DNA of 64,000 bases, taken from contig NZ_RKMB01000001.1 in the NCBI RefSeq assembly GCF_003797765.1, positions 248,001 to 312,000 of the forward strand. The letters run 5' to 3'. The notes below the pieces were generated by a model. The model was not told where the DNA came from. It saw only the letters and a list, made by a program, of their open reading frames with translations, and made no database searches. Positions 1 through 9,303 of the stretch are shown in pieces (positions within the stretch are counted from its first letter, which is position 1; each line of letters begins with the position of its first letter). The position numbers were made by a program, and so were the translations under genes. The stretch is from Ramlibacter sp. WS9. Lineage in GTDB: Bacteria; Pseudomonadota; Gammaproteobacteria; Burkholderiales; Burkholderiaceae_C.

Positions 1-955
1 GGGCGCTGAACGCGTGCCAGGCCGTAACCAGTTTTTTGCCGAGTTCCGCCGGGCCCCAGTCGGCCTGGCGCTTCTTGATCTGTGCCGGAGCGAAAAACAA
101 GGTCGCGCGCGGGCCGGGCAAATCCTTCCCGCCACCCAGCTGCTCCACGTGCGTGCCGCCGATCGAGCAGCTGTATTTCAGGTTGGCGAAGCGGGTGTGG
201 ATTCGCTTGCGCAAGTCGGCGTTGCCTGCGAAGTCGATGTACACGCACTCTGCGTCGGCGGCCACCTGGTCGAGTTCCTCGTAGGTCAGGACGTGGCTGT
301 AGCAGCCCAGGCTTTCGCAGAAGGCCTTGTTGCCGGCCGACGTGAGGCCGACGACTTCGATGCCCGGGCGCTGGATGAGCTGGAAGGCTGTGCCATAGGC
401 CGTCTTGCTCGAAGCGCTGGACAGCAGCGCGATGTCGGCACCGAAGAAATCGTTGTCGGCGAAGAAATCGTCGATCAGCCAGGAGGTGACGAACAGCGGG
501 CGCAGCAAGGCCTGCACGTCTTCCGTGGCGGGGTTGTAGAACGGGTCGGCGGTGGTGCGCAGGTAATGGTTGTAGACGGCATGCAGGGCAGCGCGGTGCG
601 GTGCCGCGTCGCTGAAGCCGGCGGCTGAAAGCCGGCCGGGCTGCAGCACCGCCTCGTTCGCCATGGGCCAGTAGCCGTAGAGGCGCTCGCCCACGGCCAC
701 GCCCGGGTGCAGCGATTGCAGCACGGTGCCGAAGCCCCACACCGGCACGATGCCCCAGCCTGCCTCCCCCGTGGGGAAGAACTGCCAGTAGTTCATCGCG
801 TCGCCGAACGCGGCATAGGTGATGTTGTTGGACGTCAGCGCGAAGGAGTCGACGCGCACACGGATCTGGCCGTCAGTCAGGGGTGCGGGCTCGCGCGTGT
901 CGATGCGTGTGGTGCCCAGCTGGTCCTGGCGCACGAGGAGGGTGGTGGTGCTCAT
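1..955 (-). CDS. DUF2855 family protein, C-terminus cut by window edge
   Basis: The reading frame is open from the ATG at 955 to the window edge, so about 318 residues are visible and the C-terminus is missing. The protein begins MSTTTLLVRQDQLGTTR and later reads NNITYAAFGDAMNYWQFFP and GCYSHVLTYEELDQVAADAE. This matches the DUF2855 family as I know it, a group of about 360 residues distantly like medium-chain quinone reductases. No function is established for the family, and I see no complete nucleotide-binding glycine motif. A strong hairpin lies just upstream at 976-1002. Confidence 0.75.
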   Translation of the reverse strand, partial: MSTTTLLVRQDQLGTTRIDTREPAPLTDGQIRVRVDSFALTSNNITYAAFGDAMNYWQFFPTGEAGWGIVPVWGFGTVLQSLHPGVAVGERLYGYWPMANEAVLQPGRLSAAGFSDAAPHRAALHAVYNHYLRTTADPFYNPATEDVQALLRPLFVTSWLIDDFFADNDFFGADIALLSSASSKTAYGTAFQLIQRPGIEVVGLTSAGNKAFCESLGCYSHVLTYEELDQVAADAECVYIDFAGNADLRKRIHTRFANLKYSCSIGGTHVEQLGGGKDLPGPRATLFFAPAQIKKRQADWGPAELGKKLVTAWHAFSA

Positions 956-975
956 CGACGAACCCTAAACGAAAC

Positions 976-1002
976 GGCCCGCCGGTTCAACACCGGCGGG
1001 CC
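976..1002 (-). terminator. Hairpin between ohr and the DUF2855 gene, probable terminator
   Basis: An 11-bp perfect stem (976-986 with 992-1002, 5-nt loop) lies about 110 nt past the ohr stop and 20 nt before the DUF2855 start. On the minus strand it is followed by GTTTCGTTT, a poor U-tract. It could end ohrR-ohr transcripts or sit in the leader of the next gene. Confidence 0.4.
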
Positions 1003-1016
1003 GCGTATGTGACTCC

Positions 1017-1095
1017 CCCCCGAAGCGGCTGCGCCGCCTCCCCCTCAGGGGGCGCCACCAGCGGCCCGGCGAAGCCGGTTCCGCGGTGGCCCGTG
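1017..1095. repeat. Palindrome-rich intergenic repeat
   Basis: The stretch holds back-to-back short dyads (AGCGGCTGCGCCGCCT, CCCCCTCAGGGGG, then an interrupted CCGGTTCCGCGG). It lies in the gap after ohr. Elements of this composition are common between genes in Comamonadaceae. A similar CCCCTCAGGGG core lies inside the miaB 5' end at 63241-63253. Confidence 0.5.
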
Positions 1096-1110
1096 ACGGG
1101 ACTGCCTGGG

Positions 1111-1530
1111 TTAGACGAGCGTAACAGCGACGGCGATGTTGCCGCGGGTGGCGTTGGAGTACGGGCACACCTTGTGGGCGGCGTCGATGAGGCCCTGCGC
1201 GGCGGCGCGCTCCATGCCGGGCAGCGTGACGTTCAGGCGGGCGGCGATGCCGTAGACGGCGCCGACCGGGCCCAGGTCGACTTCAGCGTCGACGGCCAGG
1301 TCGGCCGGCAGCGTGATCTTCATCTTGCCGGCGACGGCCTTCATCGCGCCGATGAAACAGGCGGAGTAGCCGGCCGCGAACAGTTGCTCGGGGTTGGTAC
1401 CGCTGCCGCCCATGCCGGGGGGCGAGAGCTTGATGTCAAGCTTGCCGTCGTCGGTGCGCGAGGCGCCGTCACGGCCGCCGGTCGTGTGGGCCTTGGCGGT
1501 GTAGAGGACTTTGTCGAGTTGCGTGGTCAT
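1111..1530 (-). CDS. ohr: Organic hydroperoxide resistance protein Ohr
   Basis: Ohr is a cytoplasmic thiol peroxidase of the OsmC superfamily that reduces organic and lipid hydroperoxides using lipoyl-linked reductants. The 139-residue length is standard. The two redox cysteines are C58 (in AAGYSACFIGAM) and C122 (in VCPYSNATRGN); the conserved Arg20 and Glu48 that shape the active site are also present. The start is preceded by AAGGAG. It lies 51 bp downstream of ohrR on the same strand, the usual arrangement for peroxide-inducible expression. Confidence 0.95.
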   Translation of the reverse strand: MTTQLDKVLYTAKAHTTGGRDGASRTDDGKLDIKLSPPGMGGSGTNPEQLFAAGYSACFIGAMKAVAGKMKITLPADLAVDAEVDLGPVGAVYGIAARLNVTLPGMERAAAQGLIDAAHKVCPYSNATRGNIAVAVTLV

Positions 1531-1581
1531 GGTGGCTCCTTGAGTTCAGGTTGAGAAAAAGGGTTGGGATAAACAGGGGAA

Positions 1582-2028
1582 TCAGCCGGCGAGCTGCGTG
1601 CGCAAGTCGCGCAGACGCTCCTTGAGCTGCATCAGCTCGCCGATGGAACATTGGCTCGCGGCACGGATGCAGCCGGGGATCTTTTCTGCGCGCGCCTTGA
1701 GCTTGCGGCCCTGGGCCGTGAGCGTGACGTGCACGCGCCGCTCGTCTTCCACGGCGCGGATGCGGGCCACGAAGCCCATCGCCTCCAGGCGCTTGAGCAG
1801 CGGCGTCAGCGTGCCGGAGTCGAGAAACAGGCGCTCGCCCAGCTCGGACACCATCACGCCGTCACGCTCCCACAGCACCAGCATGGCGAGGTACTGCGGG
1901 TACGTCAGCCCCAACTCTTCGAGCAGCGGCTTGTACAACTTGGTCATGGCCAACGACGTGGAGTACAGGGCAAAGCACAGCTGGTTGTCCAGCAGCAGGG
2001 CCTGGTCGGGGTCGTATTTTTGCGGCAT
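1582..2028 (-). CDS. ohrR: MarR-family organic-peroxide sensor OhrR
   Basis: This 148-residue MarR-type repressor senses organic hydroperoxides by cysteine oxidation and releases ohr. The sensing cysteine is C18 in LLLDNQLCFALY, the conserved OhrR position. C120 and C127 near the C-terminus make a two-cysteine OhrR plausible, in which an intersubunit disulfide forms, as known for the Xanthomonas protein. The winged helix spans roughly residues 55-105 (SELGERLFLDSGTLTPLLKR then the DERRVHV wing). The dyad at 2048-2069 lies 20 nt upstream of the start, consistent with autoregulation. Confidence 0.93.
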   Translation of the reverse strand: MPQKYDPDQALLLDNQLCFALYSTSLAMTKLYKPLLEELGLTYPQYLAMLVLWERDGVMVSELGERLFLDSGTLTPLLKRLEAMGFVARIRAVEDERRVHVTLTAQGRKLKARAEKIPGCIRAASQCSIGELMQLKERLRDLRTQLAG

Positions 2029-2047
2029 GGCTGAATTGTAGCGTCAA

Positions 2048-2069
2048 ATTCAATTGTGTGCAATTTAAT
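2048..2069. promoter_or_regulatory. Probable OhrR operator
   Basis: ATTCAATTG and CAATTTAAT form an inverted repeat of 9 bp with one mismatch around TGTG, 20 bp upstream of ohrR. The AT-rich CAATT/AATTG arms resemble known OhrR boxes and stand out from the GC-rich surroundings. Confidence 0.75.
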
Positions 2070-2115
2070 TGCCAGGCACCGCTTGTCGCGGGAGGAGGGT
2101 GAGGCTTTTGTGTCG

Positions 2116-2925
2116 TCAGCGACCGGCGAAACGCGCAGGCCGTTTTTCCACGAACGACCGGACGCCCTCGGCCGCGTCCTCGCTGTTGGCGAGGCGCTGC
2201 TGGACATCGATGAAATCGCCCATCGCCGCGAGCGGCCCTTGTTCGACCGCCTTGAGTGCGTTCAGCCGCGTGGCCGTCACCGCCAGCGGCGCTTGTTCTG
2301 CAATGGCCTGCGCAATGCGCAGCGCTTCATCCAGCTCGTGTCCGGCGGGCACCACGCGCTGCACGAAGTTCAGGCGCAGGGCCTCGCCGCTGCCGAACTC
2401 GTCGCCGGTCAGCAAGTGCAGCATCGCGTTGCCCAGCCCGGCACGCTCGGCCATGCGCAGCGTCGCGCCGCCGGTGGCCATGATCCCGCGCTTGACCTCC
2501 AGCTGCGAGAACCTGCAGTCGTCGGCGGCCACCACGATGTCCGCCGCCAGCATCAGCTCGATGCCCAGCGTGTACGTGATGCCCTTGACGGCCACCACCA
2601 TGGGCTTGGTGCGGCGCCGGTAGCCGGGCGTGCCCAGGTCGGTCGGCTCGACCAACCCCAATGGAATCGCCTTCTCGCCGCGCTGCATCAGCGGCGCGAT
2701 GGTCGGCAGGTCCAGGCCCGCGGTGAAATGCTTGCCGAAAGCGTGCAGCACGCCCACACGGAGTTCCTCGTCGTCGTCGAGCCGTGTGTACGCCTCACCC
2801 AGTTCGCGAAACATGCGCGGGGTGAAGCCGTTCAACTTGGCGGGGCGGTTGATGCCGATCAGCAGCAGCGTACCGCGCCGCTCGGTGGTGATGGTGCCTT
2901 CCGGCGGCGGGGTCTCGGGGTTCAT
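2116..2925 (-). CDS. Enoyl-CoA hydratase/isomerase family protein
   Basis: This is a 269-residue crotonase-fold protein, normal length for the family. The oxyanion-hole segment HFTAGLDLPTIAP (about residues 65-77) and the second signature LGIELMLAADIVVAADDCRF followed by GIMATGG are visible. Crotonases hydrate, isomerise or hydrolyse acyl-CoA thioesters; the exact reaction cannot be read from the sequence. The segment that usually carries the second catalytic glutamate reads VKRGIMATGG, so the acid/base set may differ from classical enoyl-CoA hydratase. It starts 4 nt after pmbA, and hbd lies upstream in the same direction, suggesting a role in acyl-CoA metabolism. Confidence 0.85.
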   Translation of the reverse strand: MNPETPPPEGTITTERRGTLLLIGINRPAKLNGFTPRMFRELGEAYTRLDDDEELRVGVLHAFGKHFTAGLDLPTIAPLMQRGEKAIPLGLVEPTDLGTPGYRRRTKPMVVAVKGITYTLGIELMLAADIVVAADDCRFSQLEVKRGIMATGGATLRMAERAGLGNAMLHLLTGDEFGSGEALRLNFVQRVVPAGHELDEALRIAQAIAEQAPLAVTATRLNALKAVEQGPLAAMGDFIDVQQRLANSEDAAEGVRSFVEKRPARFAGR

Positions 2926-2929
2926 GGCG

Positions 2930-4219
2930 TCAGGAGAAGTGCAGGTTGGAAATGCGGATCCAGGGCAGCAACAGGCCGCCGGTGTCGATGCGCTCGCGGC
3001 TCACGCCGGCGATGTCGCGCAGCATCCGCGCCATGTTGCCCGTGACCATGCACTCCGACAGGGCCGCGCCGACCGCGCCATCGCGGATGACGAAGCTGTT
3101 CTTGATCACCCCGGAAAAGTCACCGTTCGCGGCCGGGTTCCCCATCGAGAACTGACCCACCACGGCGCCGCGATGAACACCGGCCACCAGCTGCTCACGC
3201 GGTGTCTCGCCGGCGGCGATCTCCCAGCCGGAGGCGGCCGTCGCGACGTGAGGCAGACCCGTCTTTCTGCTGCCGTACAGGCTGGGCGTCAGCGTCTGAA
3301 GGACGCCGTTGCGCACCACGTCGACCGACGGCGCGATGAAACCGTCTGGCGATACCGGCGCCACGCCGGGCGCGTCGAACCTGCTGCGCAGCGAAAGCAG
3401 GGGCGCTGCAATCGCCTGGCCGACGCTTTCGCGGAACAATGAACTGCCCGCGATCAGCTGAACGTCGCCCAACTGTCCCTGCAGCCAGCCCAGCAGCGAT
3501 GCGACAGCGTGCGGCGACAGGACGACGTCGCCCACGAACTTCTCACCGAGCGGGCGCGCATGGATCTGGTGCTCGGTCTCGCGCATCATCTCGCCGATGC
3601 CGAAATGCGCGTGGGCCGGCCCGATCTGCAGGTCGTCCGCCGCGCCATAGGCATAGTTGAGCGAGCTCACGGCTTTGCCTTCGCGGGCGCCGCCTTCCAC
3701 CATCATTCCGTACCAGCCCACGCTGCCGCCCAGCGCGCTGCCGCCGGTGGTGAGCGTCTGCCACTGGTAGAGCGTGTGTTTGGCATCTGCCGCTTCGATC
3801 GTCATCTTCGGCGTTTCGCGCACGCGAAACTCGAGCAGTTCGCTCATCTTGCCCGCCAGCAGGTCCAGCTGCGGCTCCTGCGGGCCTTTGACGATGCGCT
3901 TGCTCTGGCCGGACGAGACCGCGTTTGCCGGGTCCTGAGGCGCGGAGGCCGCATCGGCGAATAGCCCGGCGATGCGTATGCGCACTGCCTCCGGGTCCAG
4001 GTCGGCCACTTCGGTGCTCGCCATGCGACCATGGACGATGCCCATCAGCGAGAGCTTGCGCGAATCGGTGCTGCGCAAGAGGCTGGGCTCGTTGTGGTTG
4101 ACGTTCAGCTCGTTGAGCTGGGTGTGGCCCGCGGTGACCTGGGCCTGCTCGAACCCGGCGGCGCGCATCTGCGCCAACGCCTGCTCGGCGACGTCGTGAA
4201 GGGACGGGGCTTGCATCAT
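2930..4219 (-). CDS. pmbA: TldE/PmbA, partner subunit of the TldD metalloprotease
   Basis: The 429-residue protein matches the TldE/PmbA family, which forms a heterodimer with TldD. The complex degrades unfolded peptides and in enterobacteria matures microcin B17 and affects CcdA stability. As expected for TldE, no HExxxH is present. Its ATG lies inside the last codons of tldD (4-nt overlap), implying translational coupling. Recognisable segments are PGVAPVSPDGFIAPSV and NSFVIRDGAVGAALSECMVTGN near the C-terminus. Confidence 0.9.
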   Translation of the reverse strand: MMQAPSLHDVAEQALAQMRAAGFEQAQVTAGHTQLNELNVNHNEPSLLRSTDSRKLSLMGIVHGRMASTEVADLDPEAVRIRIAGLFADAASAPQDPANAVSSGQSKRIVKGPQEPQLDLLAGKMSELLEFRVRETPKMTIEAADAKHTLYQWQTLTTGGSALGGSVGWYGMMVEGGAREGKAVSSLNYAYGAADDLQIGPAHAHFGIGEMMRETEHQIHARPLGEKFVGDVVLSPHAVASLLGWLQGQLGDVQLIAGSSLFRESVGQAIAAPLLSLRSRFDAPGVAPVSPDGFIAPSVDVVRNGVLQTLTPSLYGSRKTGLPHVATAASGWEIAAGETPREQLVAGVHRGAVVGQFSMGNPAANGDFSGVIKNSFVIRDGAVGAALSECMVTGNMARMLRDIAGVSRERIDTGGLLLPWIRISNLHFS

Positions 4220-5556
4220 TCGCCTCCCAGATGGGCGCGCACGCGCAGCGCCGGGCCGCCCATGGAAACGACCATGGGCTGCTTCTTGCCGCAGTAGCCG
4301 GAGCAGTTCCACGACATGTCGTCGGAGACAGCGTCGGCGGACTGCAGCACCTTGATCGCGGAGCCCGACATCGTGGTGTCGCGGATGGCGCGGCCCAATT
4401 TGCCGCCCTTGATCTCGTAGGCGAGCGGGATGCCGAACATGAATTCGGTGGTGGAGTCGGCCTGACCGTTGGCCGTCTTCATCAGGTAGTAGCCGTCGTC
4501 GACCTCGGAGATCATCTCGGCCAGCTTGCGCGTGCCCGGCAGGATGACGGTGTTGCGCATGCGCACGAGGGGCTCGTCGGTCGGCGCGTAGGCTCGCGCG
4601 CTGCCGGTGGGCTGCAAGCCCAGGCGCTGCGCCGTTTCGCGGCTGCTCATGAAGTCGGTGAGAACGCCGTCCTTGATCAGCACCGCGTCGCGCGCGGGCG
4701 TGCCTTCGTCGTCGCAGTAGACCGGGATCATCGCTTCCTGCCCGTTGAAGGTGTGCGCCACATCGATCATGCTGACCAGCTCGCTGGCGATGCGCTGCCC
4801 GACGAGGTCCCCCGTCACGGCGCCGCCCAGCACGATGTCGGCTTCGCACGGATGGCCCATGGCCTCATGGGCAAGAATGCCCGCGAGCTCCGGGGCCAGC
4901 ACGATGGTGTGCTGGCCGCCGCGTGCGGCGACGGCGTGACGCTTGGCCTGCAGGTGGCCGTGCAGTTCGTCGAGCCAGCCGGCCAGCGCCTCGACCGAGA
5001 GATCCAGGTCCGCCAGGCTGCCCTTGGCCGAGATCGGTTCGGACAGCTCCACCGGCGTGCCGCTGTCGCCGATGGCGGTGAACGTCACTGCGCAGGCAGC
5101 GCGCTGGATGCTGTTGAGCACGTCGCTGCCGGTGCTGGTGGACACCCATTTGCTGTGGTGCTCGTCCTGCATCCCGATGCGCACGGACACGAGTTCCGGA
5201 TAGCGCTGCTTGCACCAGACCTGGATGGCCGTCATGCGGTCCACGCAATCGGCCTGGCTGAGGGCCGGGCGGCCGCGAAAGACATGCTCGCCGCGGTAAG
5301 TGCCGCCGGGCAGGGGCCGCGTGTCTTTTGCGCCGAACCGGGCCATCGTCTGGGCGTTCTGGCCGGCCTGCGCCTTCATGCGTTCGACACTGGCGCCGCT
5401 CGTGTCGTTGGTGGACGCAAAGCCCCAATAGCCGGCGCGGTAGGTGCGCGCACTGGCGCCTGCTTCGGTGGTCTGCGAGTTGAGGGTGAGGTTGCCGTCC
5501 ACCATGAGGATGCGGCGCTTGCGCAGCTCGTGGCGGCGCGTTTCGGTGTAGTCCAT
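4216..5556 (-). CDS. tldD: TldD zinc metalloprotease
   Basis: This is the catalytic subunit of the TldD/TldE peptidase. The zinc-binding HEAMGH (HExxxH) lies in APELAGILAHEAMGHPCEAD. The start at 5556 (MDYTETRRHELRKRRILMVD) gives 446 residues, slightly shorter than the roughly 480 of E. coli TldD. The frame stays open upstream, but that part reads as low-complexity shadow of the neighbouring gene. It overlaps pmbA by 4 nt. No microcin-like precursor peptide is visible nearby, so a general peptidase role is more likely than toxin maturation. Confidence 0.9.
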   Translation of the reverse strand: MDYTETRRHELRKRRILMVDGNLTLNSQTTEAGASARTYRAGYWGFASTNDTSGASVERMKAQAGQNAQTMARFGAKDTRPLPGGTYRGEHVFRGRPALSQADCVDRMTAIQVWCKQRYPELVSVRIGMQDEHHSKWVSTSTGSDVLNSIQRAACAVTFTAIGDSGTPVELSEPISAKGSLADLDLSVEALAGWLDELHGHLQAKRHAVAARGGQHTIVLAPELAGILAHEAMGHPCEADIVLGGAVTGDLVGQRIASELVSMIDVAHTFNGQEAMIPVYCDDEGTPARDAVLIKDGVLTDFMSSRETAQRLGLQPTGSARAYAPTDEPLVRMRNTVILPGTRKLAEMISEVDDGYYLMKTANGQADSTTEFMFGIPLAYEIKGGKLGRAIRDTTMSGSAIKVLQSADAVSDDMSWNCSGYCGKKQPMVVSMGGPALRVRAHLGGE

Positions 5557-5615
5557 GGGTGCTCCCTGATTTGGGAGCTCCATTAAATCAAAAGCCGGGA
5601 ACTCATCAATGCGAG

Positions 5616-6545
5616 TCAGAACACCGATTCGGCGGGCTCCGTCCGCAGGTCGAGCACGTCGTCGAGCACCTCGTCCAGCAGCATCAGGTCGCGGTAGACG
5701 CCCAGCCCAAGCAGTGGCGGGCCGCTGCTGGCCTTGCGCACGTCGTTCTCGCCCAGCATCCAGCGCAGCACGAACATGCGTGACTCGCGGTAGGGCCAAA
5801 TCTGCTCCAGCTCGGCGGACAGGTGCGGGTCGGCCAGCAGCTCGCTGCTTCTTGTCGACGGCTCTTCCCACACCGGCGCTGTCTGGCCGAAGCGCTGCCT
5901 GAAGGCCACTCGCGCGACGTCCCACTCGCTCTTGCGATCGAGCTGTTTGTACAACTCGAGCAACTCCAGGAAGACCCAGGGGCTCGTGTAGCGGAAATCG
6001 ACCAGGTGCTCTTGCAGCAGCAGCACCGCCGCGACGTAGTCGCCGCGCTTGCGCCGCCGCTTCAGCTTGCCGTCGAGCTGGTGCAGGTCGATCAACGTGG
6101 CCTCGCGCCGCGAGATCGTTTCGCCGATTGCCGTCACATAAATGGCGCGTGCGGCCTCCGCCGGGTTCGGGCTGTCGGGCAGGATCTGGCTGAGGCCCCC
6201 GGCGGTCGTCATGATGGATGCGCCGGGGGGTTGAACATCGGCCCACAGCACCGAGTCCTTCTCGGTCTCCAGCAGACGCCGGCGCCTGCGTTCGACCAGC
6301 CATCCGAACGTCGCGGCGGCGGCTGCGCCGAACAGCAACCAGCTGCTGGTCGATGTCGCCGTACCCCTGGTCACCATGCCATTCGGCGGCGGCTGCTTGC
6401 CCGCGGCCGCCGATGCGGCTGGCGCCGGCCCGTCCACTTGCTGCACCGGTATCCACGCCAGCTCACGCGAGGGCCGCAGCGCCAGCGGCTCGCCTTCCTC
6501 CGGCAGGCCGACGGGGTCCACTGACGTGACGCCGGTGGTGGTCAT
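5616..6545 (-). CDS. Membrane-anchored protein of unknown function
   Basis: I do not recognise this 309-residue protein with certainty. It has a Pro/Ala-rich N-terminal stretch, one hydrophobic segment near residues 68-82 (SWLLFGAAAAATFGWLVERRRRR) followed by basic residues, and a helical, TPR-like C-terminal half (EAARAIYVTAIGETISRREATL to LDEVLDDVLDL). The topology suggests a membrane-anchored cytoplasmic domain. It lies between hbd and tldD with gaps of 36 and 59 bp, so it may share their transcript. A distant relation to the FimV C-terminal region is possible but not shown. Confidence 0.7.
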   Translation of the reverse strand: MTTTGVTSVDPVGLPEEGEPLALRPSRELAWIPVQQVDGPAPAASAAAGKQPPPNGMVTRGTATSTSSWLLFGAAAAATFGWLVERRRRRLLETEKDSVLWADVQPPGASIMTTAGGLSQILPDSPNPAEAARAIYVTAIGETISRREATLIDLHQLDGKLKRRRKRGDYVAAVLLLQEHLVDFRYTSPWVFLELLELYKQLDRKSEWDVARVAFRQRFGQTAPVWEEPSTRSSELLADPHLSAELEQIWPYRESRMFVLRWMLGENDVRKASSGPPLLGLGVYRDLMLLDEVLDDVLDLRTEPAESVF

Positions 6546-6581
6546 GAGGGTTGCGATCGGCTCGTGGCGCCGCAGCGCCGC

Positions 6582-7430
6582 TCAGTAGGTGTACACGCCT
6601 CGCCCGCTCTTGCGGCCCAGGTGGCCGGCGGCCACCATTTCCTTGAGCAGCGGGCATGGGCGGTACTTGGAGTCGCCGTATTCGGTGAGATAGACCTGCA
6701 TCACCGCCAGGCACACATCGAGGCCGATCATGTCGGCCAGCGCCAGCGGGCCGATCGGCTGGTTGCATCCCAGCTTCATGCCGGCATCGATGTCCTCGGC
6801 CGTCGCGAGGCCTTCGGACAACACGAAAAATGCCTCGTTGATCATCGGCACCAGGATGCGGTTGACGACGAAGCCGGGCGCATTCTTCACCGTGATGGGC
6901 GTCTTGCCCAGCGCCAGCGCCAACGCCTTCACGGCGTCGTGCGCGGTGTCGCTGGTTTGCAGGCCGCGGATGATCTCCACCAGCGCCATCATCGGCACCG
7001 GGTTGAAGAAGTGCATGCCGATGAACTGCTCTGGACGCGAGGTGGCCGCGGCCAGTTGCGTGATCGAGATCGACGAGGTGTTGGACGCGAGGATCACATC
7101 AGGCGCCAGGATCGAATCGACCTGCTTCAAGATCTTGACCTTGAGCTCGTGGTTCTCGGTCGCGGCTTCGATCACGATCTGTGCGGCCTTGAGGTCGTCG
7201 TAATTCGTGCTGCCTTTGATACGCGCTACCGCCGCGTCCTTGTCCGCCGCGCTCAGCTTGTCTTTCTTGACCAGCCGGTCCAGGCTGCCGGACACGGTGG
7301 CCAAACCCTTGCCGACCGCGGCGTCGCTGATGTCGACCATCACGGCCCGCAACCCGGCCACGGCGCACACCTGCGCGATGCCGTTGCCCATGGTGCCCGC
7401 GCCAATGATGCCCACAGTTTGAATACCCAT
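6582..7430 (-). CDS. 3-hydroxybutyryl-CoA dehydrogenase
   Basis: This 282-residue cytoplasmic enzyme interconverts 3-hydroxyacyl-CoA and 3-oxoacyl-CoA with NAD(P)H. The N-terminal Rossmann motif GIIGAGTMGNGIAQ, the catalytic-loop segment HFFNPVPMMALVEI and the domain boundary PGFVVNRILVPMINEA are all present. The start at 7430 (MGIQTVGIIGAG) places the Rossmann fold at the terminus as in the family; a longer frame exists but adds unrelated residues. It heads the leftward block that ends with a crotonase, so it likely serves beta-oxidation, a butyrate-type route or polyhydroxybutyrate turnover. Confidence 0.93.
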   Translation of the reverse strand: MGIQTVGIIGAGTMGNGIAQVCAVAGLRAVMVDISDAAVGKGLATVSGSLDRLVKKDKLSAADKDAAVARIKGSTNYDDLKAAQIVIEAATENHELKVKILKQVDSILAPDVILASNTSSISITQLAAATSRPEQFIGMHFFNPVPMMALVEIIRGLQTSDTAHDAVKALALALGKTPITVKNAPGFVVNRILVPMINEAFFVLSEGLATAEDIDAGMKLGCNQPIGPLALADMIGLDVCLAVMQVYLTEYGDSKYRPCPLLKEMVAAGHLGRKSGRGVYTY

Positions 7431-7527
7431 TGCTTTTCTCTTTCGTAAGACAGCCCGCAATGGTACAAGCAGCCTGCCCACGTCGCTACTTTCGTTGTAA
7501 GGTGTCGGCATTGATTAGAGGTGTGAG

Positions 7528-9207
7528 ATGGCAGACCAATTCGACTACGTCATCGTGGGCGGCGGCTCCGCGGGCTGCGTTCTGGCGGGGCGCCTCAGCG
7601 AGGACCCGGGCGTGAAGGTGGCGTTGCTGGAGGCCGGCCCGCCCGATCGCAACGTTCTGATCCACTGCCCGGCGGGCCTGGCGGTGCTCGCCAAGAACGG
7701 CGAGGCCAACTGGGCTTTCCAGACCGTGCCGCAGCCTGGCCTCAACGGCAGACGCGGTTACCAGCCGCGCGGCAAGGTGCTGGGCGGATCGAGCTCGGTC
7801 AATGCCATGATCTACGCGCGCGGCCACCGCAGCGACTACGACAGCTGGGCGGCAGAAGGCAACTCCGGCTGGGCGTGGAGCGACGTGCTGCCGTACTTCA
7901 AGCGGGCCGAGCACAACGAGCGTGGTGCCGACGACTTCCACGGCACCGGCGGCCCGCTCAACGTGATGGACCTGCGCAGCCCGAACCGCTTCGGCCCGCT
8001 GTTCATCGAAGCGGCCGTGCAGGCCGGCTATCCACGCAACGACGACTTCAACGGCGCGCACCAACAGGGCGTCGGCATGTACCAGGTGACGCACAAGAAC
8101 GGCGAGCGCTTTTCCGCGGCCAAGGCGTACCTCACGCCCCATCTGGGACGGCCCAACCTGCAGGTGATCACCGGCGCCCACACCACGCGCATCCTCATGG
8201 ACGGCAAGCGCGCCACCGGCGTTGAATACCACCAAGGTGGCCAGGTCAAGCAGGTGAAGGCGGCACGCGAAGTGCTGCTCTCCGCCGGCGCGCTGATGTC
8301 GCCGCAGATCCTCATGCACTCGGGCATCGGCCCCGCTGCGCACCTGCAGAGCAAGGGCGTCTCGGTGCTGCACGACCTGGCGGGGGTCGGCCGCAACCTG
8401 CACGACCACGTCGACGTGGTGCAGGTCGTCGACGCGCCCGCACTGAAGGATTTGTTCGGACTCTCAGCGGCAGGCGTCGTGCGCGTCGTCAAAGGCATTT
8501 TCGAGTGGCGGAAGCACCGCAGCGGCATGCTCACCACCAACTTCGCCGAAGCCGGCGGGTTCATCAAGAGCAGCGCGGCCGAGCCGGTGCCTGATCTGCA
8601 ATTGCACTTCGTCATCGGCAAACTGGTAGACCATGGCCGCAAGACGGTGTTCGGGCACGGCTACTCTTGCCACGTGTGCCTGTTGCGACCGGCCAGTCGC
8701 GGCAGCGTGCAGCTGGCCGGCAACGACCCGATGGCCGCGCCGCTCATCGACCCGAATTTCCTGGGCGAACAAGCCGACGCACAGCGCCTGGTGGACGGCT
8801 TCAAGATCATGCGCAACATCCTTCAGCAGCCCGCACTCGCAGGCTACGGCGGGCGCGAGCTGCCCGCGTCGGCAAACGCGCGCAGCGACGCTGAGATCGA
8901 GCAGTTCGTCCGTGACCGCGCCGACACGATCTACCACCCTGTTGGCAGCTGCCGCATGGGCAGCGGCGAAGGCGCCGTCGTCGATGCACAGTTGCGAGTG
9001 CACGGTATTGCCGGGCTGCGCGTGGTGGACGCGTCCATCATGCCCAGCATCGTCGGTGGCAACACCAACGCGCCGACCATCATGATCGCCGAGAAGGCCG
9101 CGGACATGATCAAGGCCGCCGCCGTGCGTGAGCGTGAAGCAGTTCACAACTACGCGCCCGCCGACGCCGCCGCCGGGGAATTTAAGGAGTCTTTAGGGAT
9201 TGCTTAA
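7528..9207 (+). CDS. GMC-family FAD-dependent oxidoreductase (choline dehydrogenase-like)
   Basis: The 559-residue protein carries the FAD-binding motif [18 protein letters not shown], the first GMC signature around [23 protein letters not shown], the second signature [18 protein letters not shown], and a C-terminal catalytic block HPVGSCRMG and [19 protein letters not shown]. Such enzymes oxidise alcohols, and BetA itself oxidises choline. No betaine-aldehyde dehydrogenase or BetI is adjacent, so the substrate is open. It lies divergent from hbd and probably has its own promoter. Confidence 0.9.
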   Translation: MADQFDYVIVGGGSAGCVLAGRLSEDPGVKVALLEAGPPDRNVLIHCPAGLAVLAKNGEANWAFQTVPQPGLNGRRGYQPRGKVLGGSSSVNAMIYARGHRSDYDSWAAEGNSGWAWSDVLPYFKRAEHNERGADDFHGTGGPLNVMDLRSPNRFGPLFIEAAVQAGYPRNDDFNGAHQQGVGMYQVTHKNGERFSAAKAYLTPHLGRPNLQVITGAHTTRILMDGKRATGVEYHQGGQVKQVKAAREVLLSAGALMSPQILMHSGIGPAAHLQSKGVSVLHDLAGVGRNLHDHVDVVQVVDAPALKDLFGLSAAGVVRVVKGIFEWRKHRSGMLTTNFAEAGGFIKSSAAEPVPDLQLHFVIGKLVDHGRKTVFGHGYSCHVCLLRPASRGSVQLAGNDPMAAPLIDPNFLGEQADAQRLVDGFKIMRNILQQPALAGYGGRELPASANARSDAEIEQFVRDRADTIYHPVGSCRMGSGEGAVVDAQLRVHGIAGLRVVDASIMPSIVGGNTNAPTIMIAEKAADMIKAAAVREREAVHNYAPADAAAGEFKESLGIA

Positions 9208-9212
9208 GCAAT
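9199..9212. repeat. 14-bp perfect palindrome across the GMC stop codon
   Basis: ATTGCTTAAGCAAT is a perfect palindrome that contains the TAA stop of the GMC gene and lies about 90 bp upstream of the hemerythrin-like gene. It could be an operator; no terminator-like U-tract follows. Confidence 0.35.
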
Positions 9213-9303
9213 TCTTAGCGGCGCGCGCCGCCTCGCGTTTCTAGACTTCGCTGCATGGTTCGGTGCACGGTGCACCGGCCTTCATCCGAAGAAAGAAACG
9301 CAA

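Noticed and set aside
2930..4849. A single 639-codon frame covering pmbA and part of tldD
   Set aside because: The upstream part is out of frame with the HExxxH-bearing tldD and has no domain; pmbA starts at 4219 inside the tldD stop.
2930..5556. TldD/TldE as part of a microcin biosynthesis cluster
   Set aside because: No precursor peptide, cyclodehydratase or exporter is encoded next to the pair.
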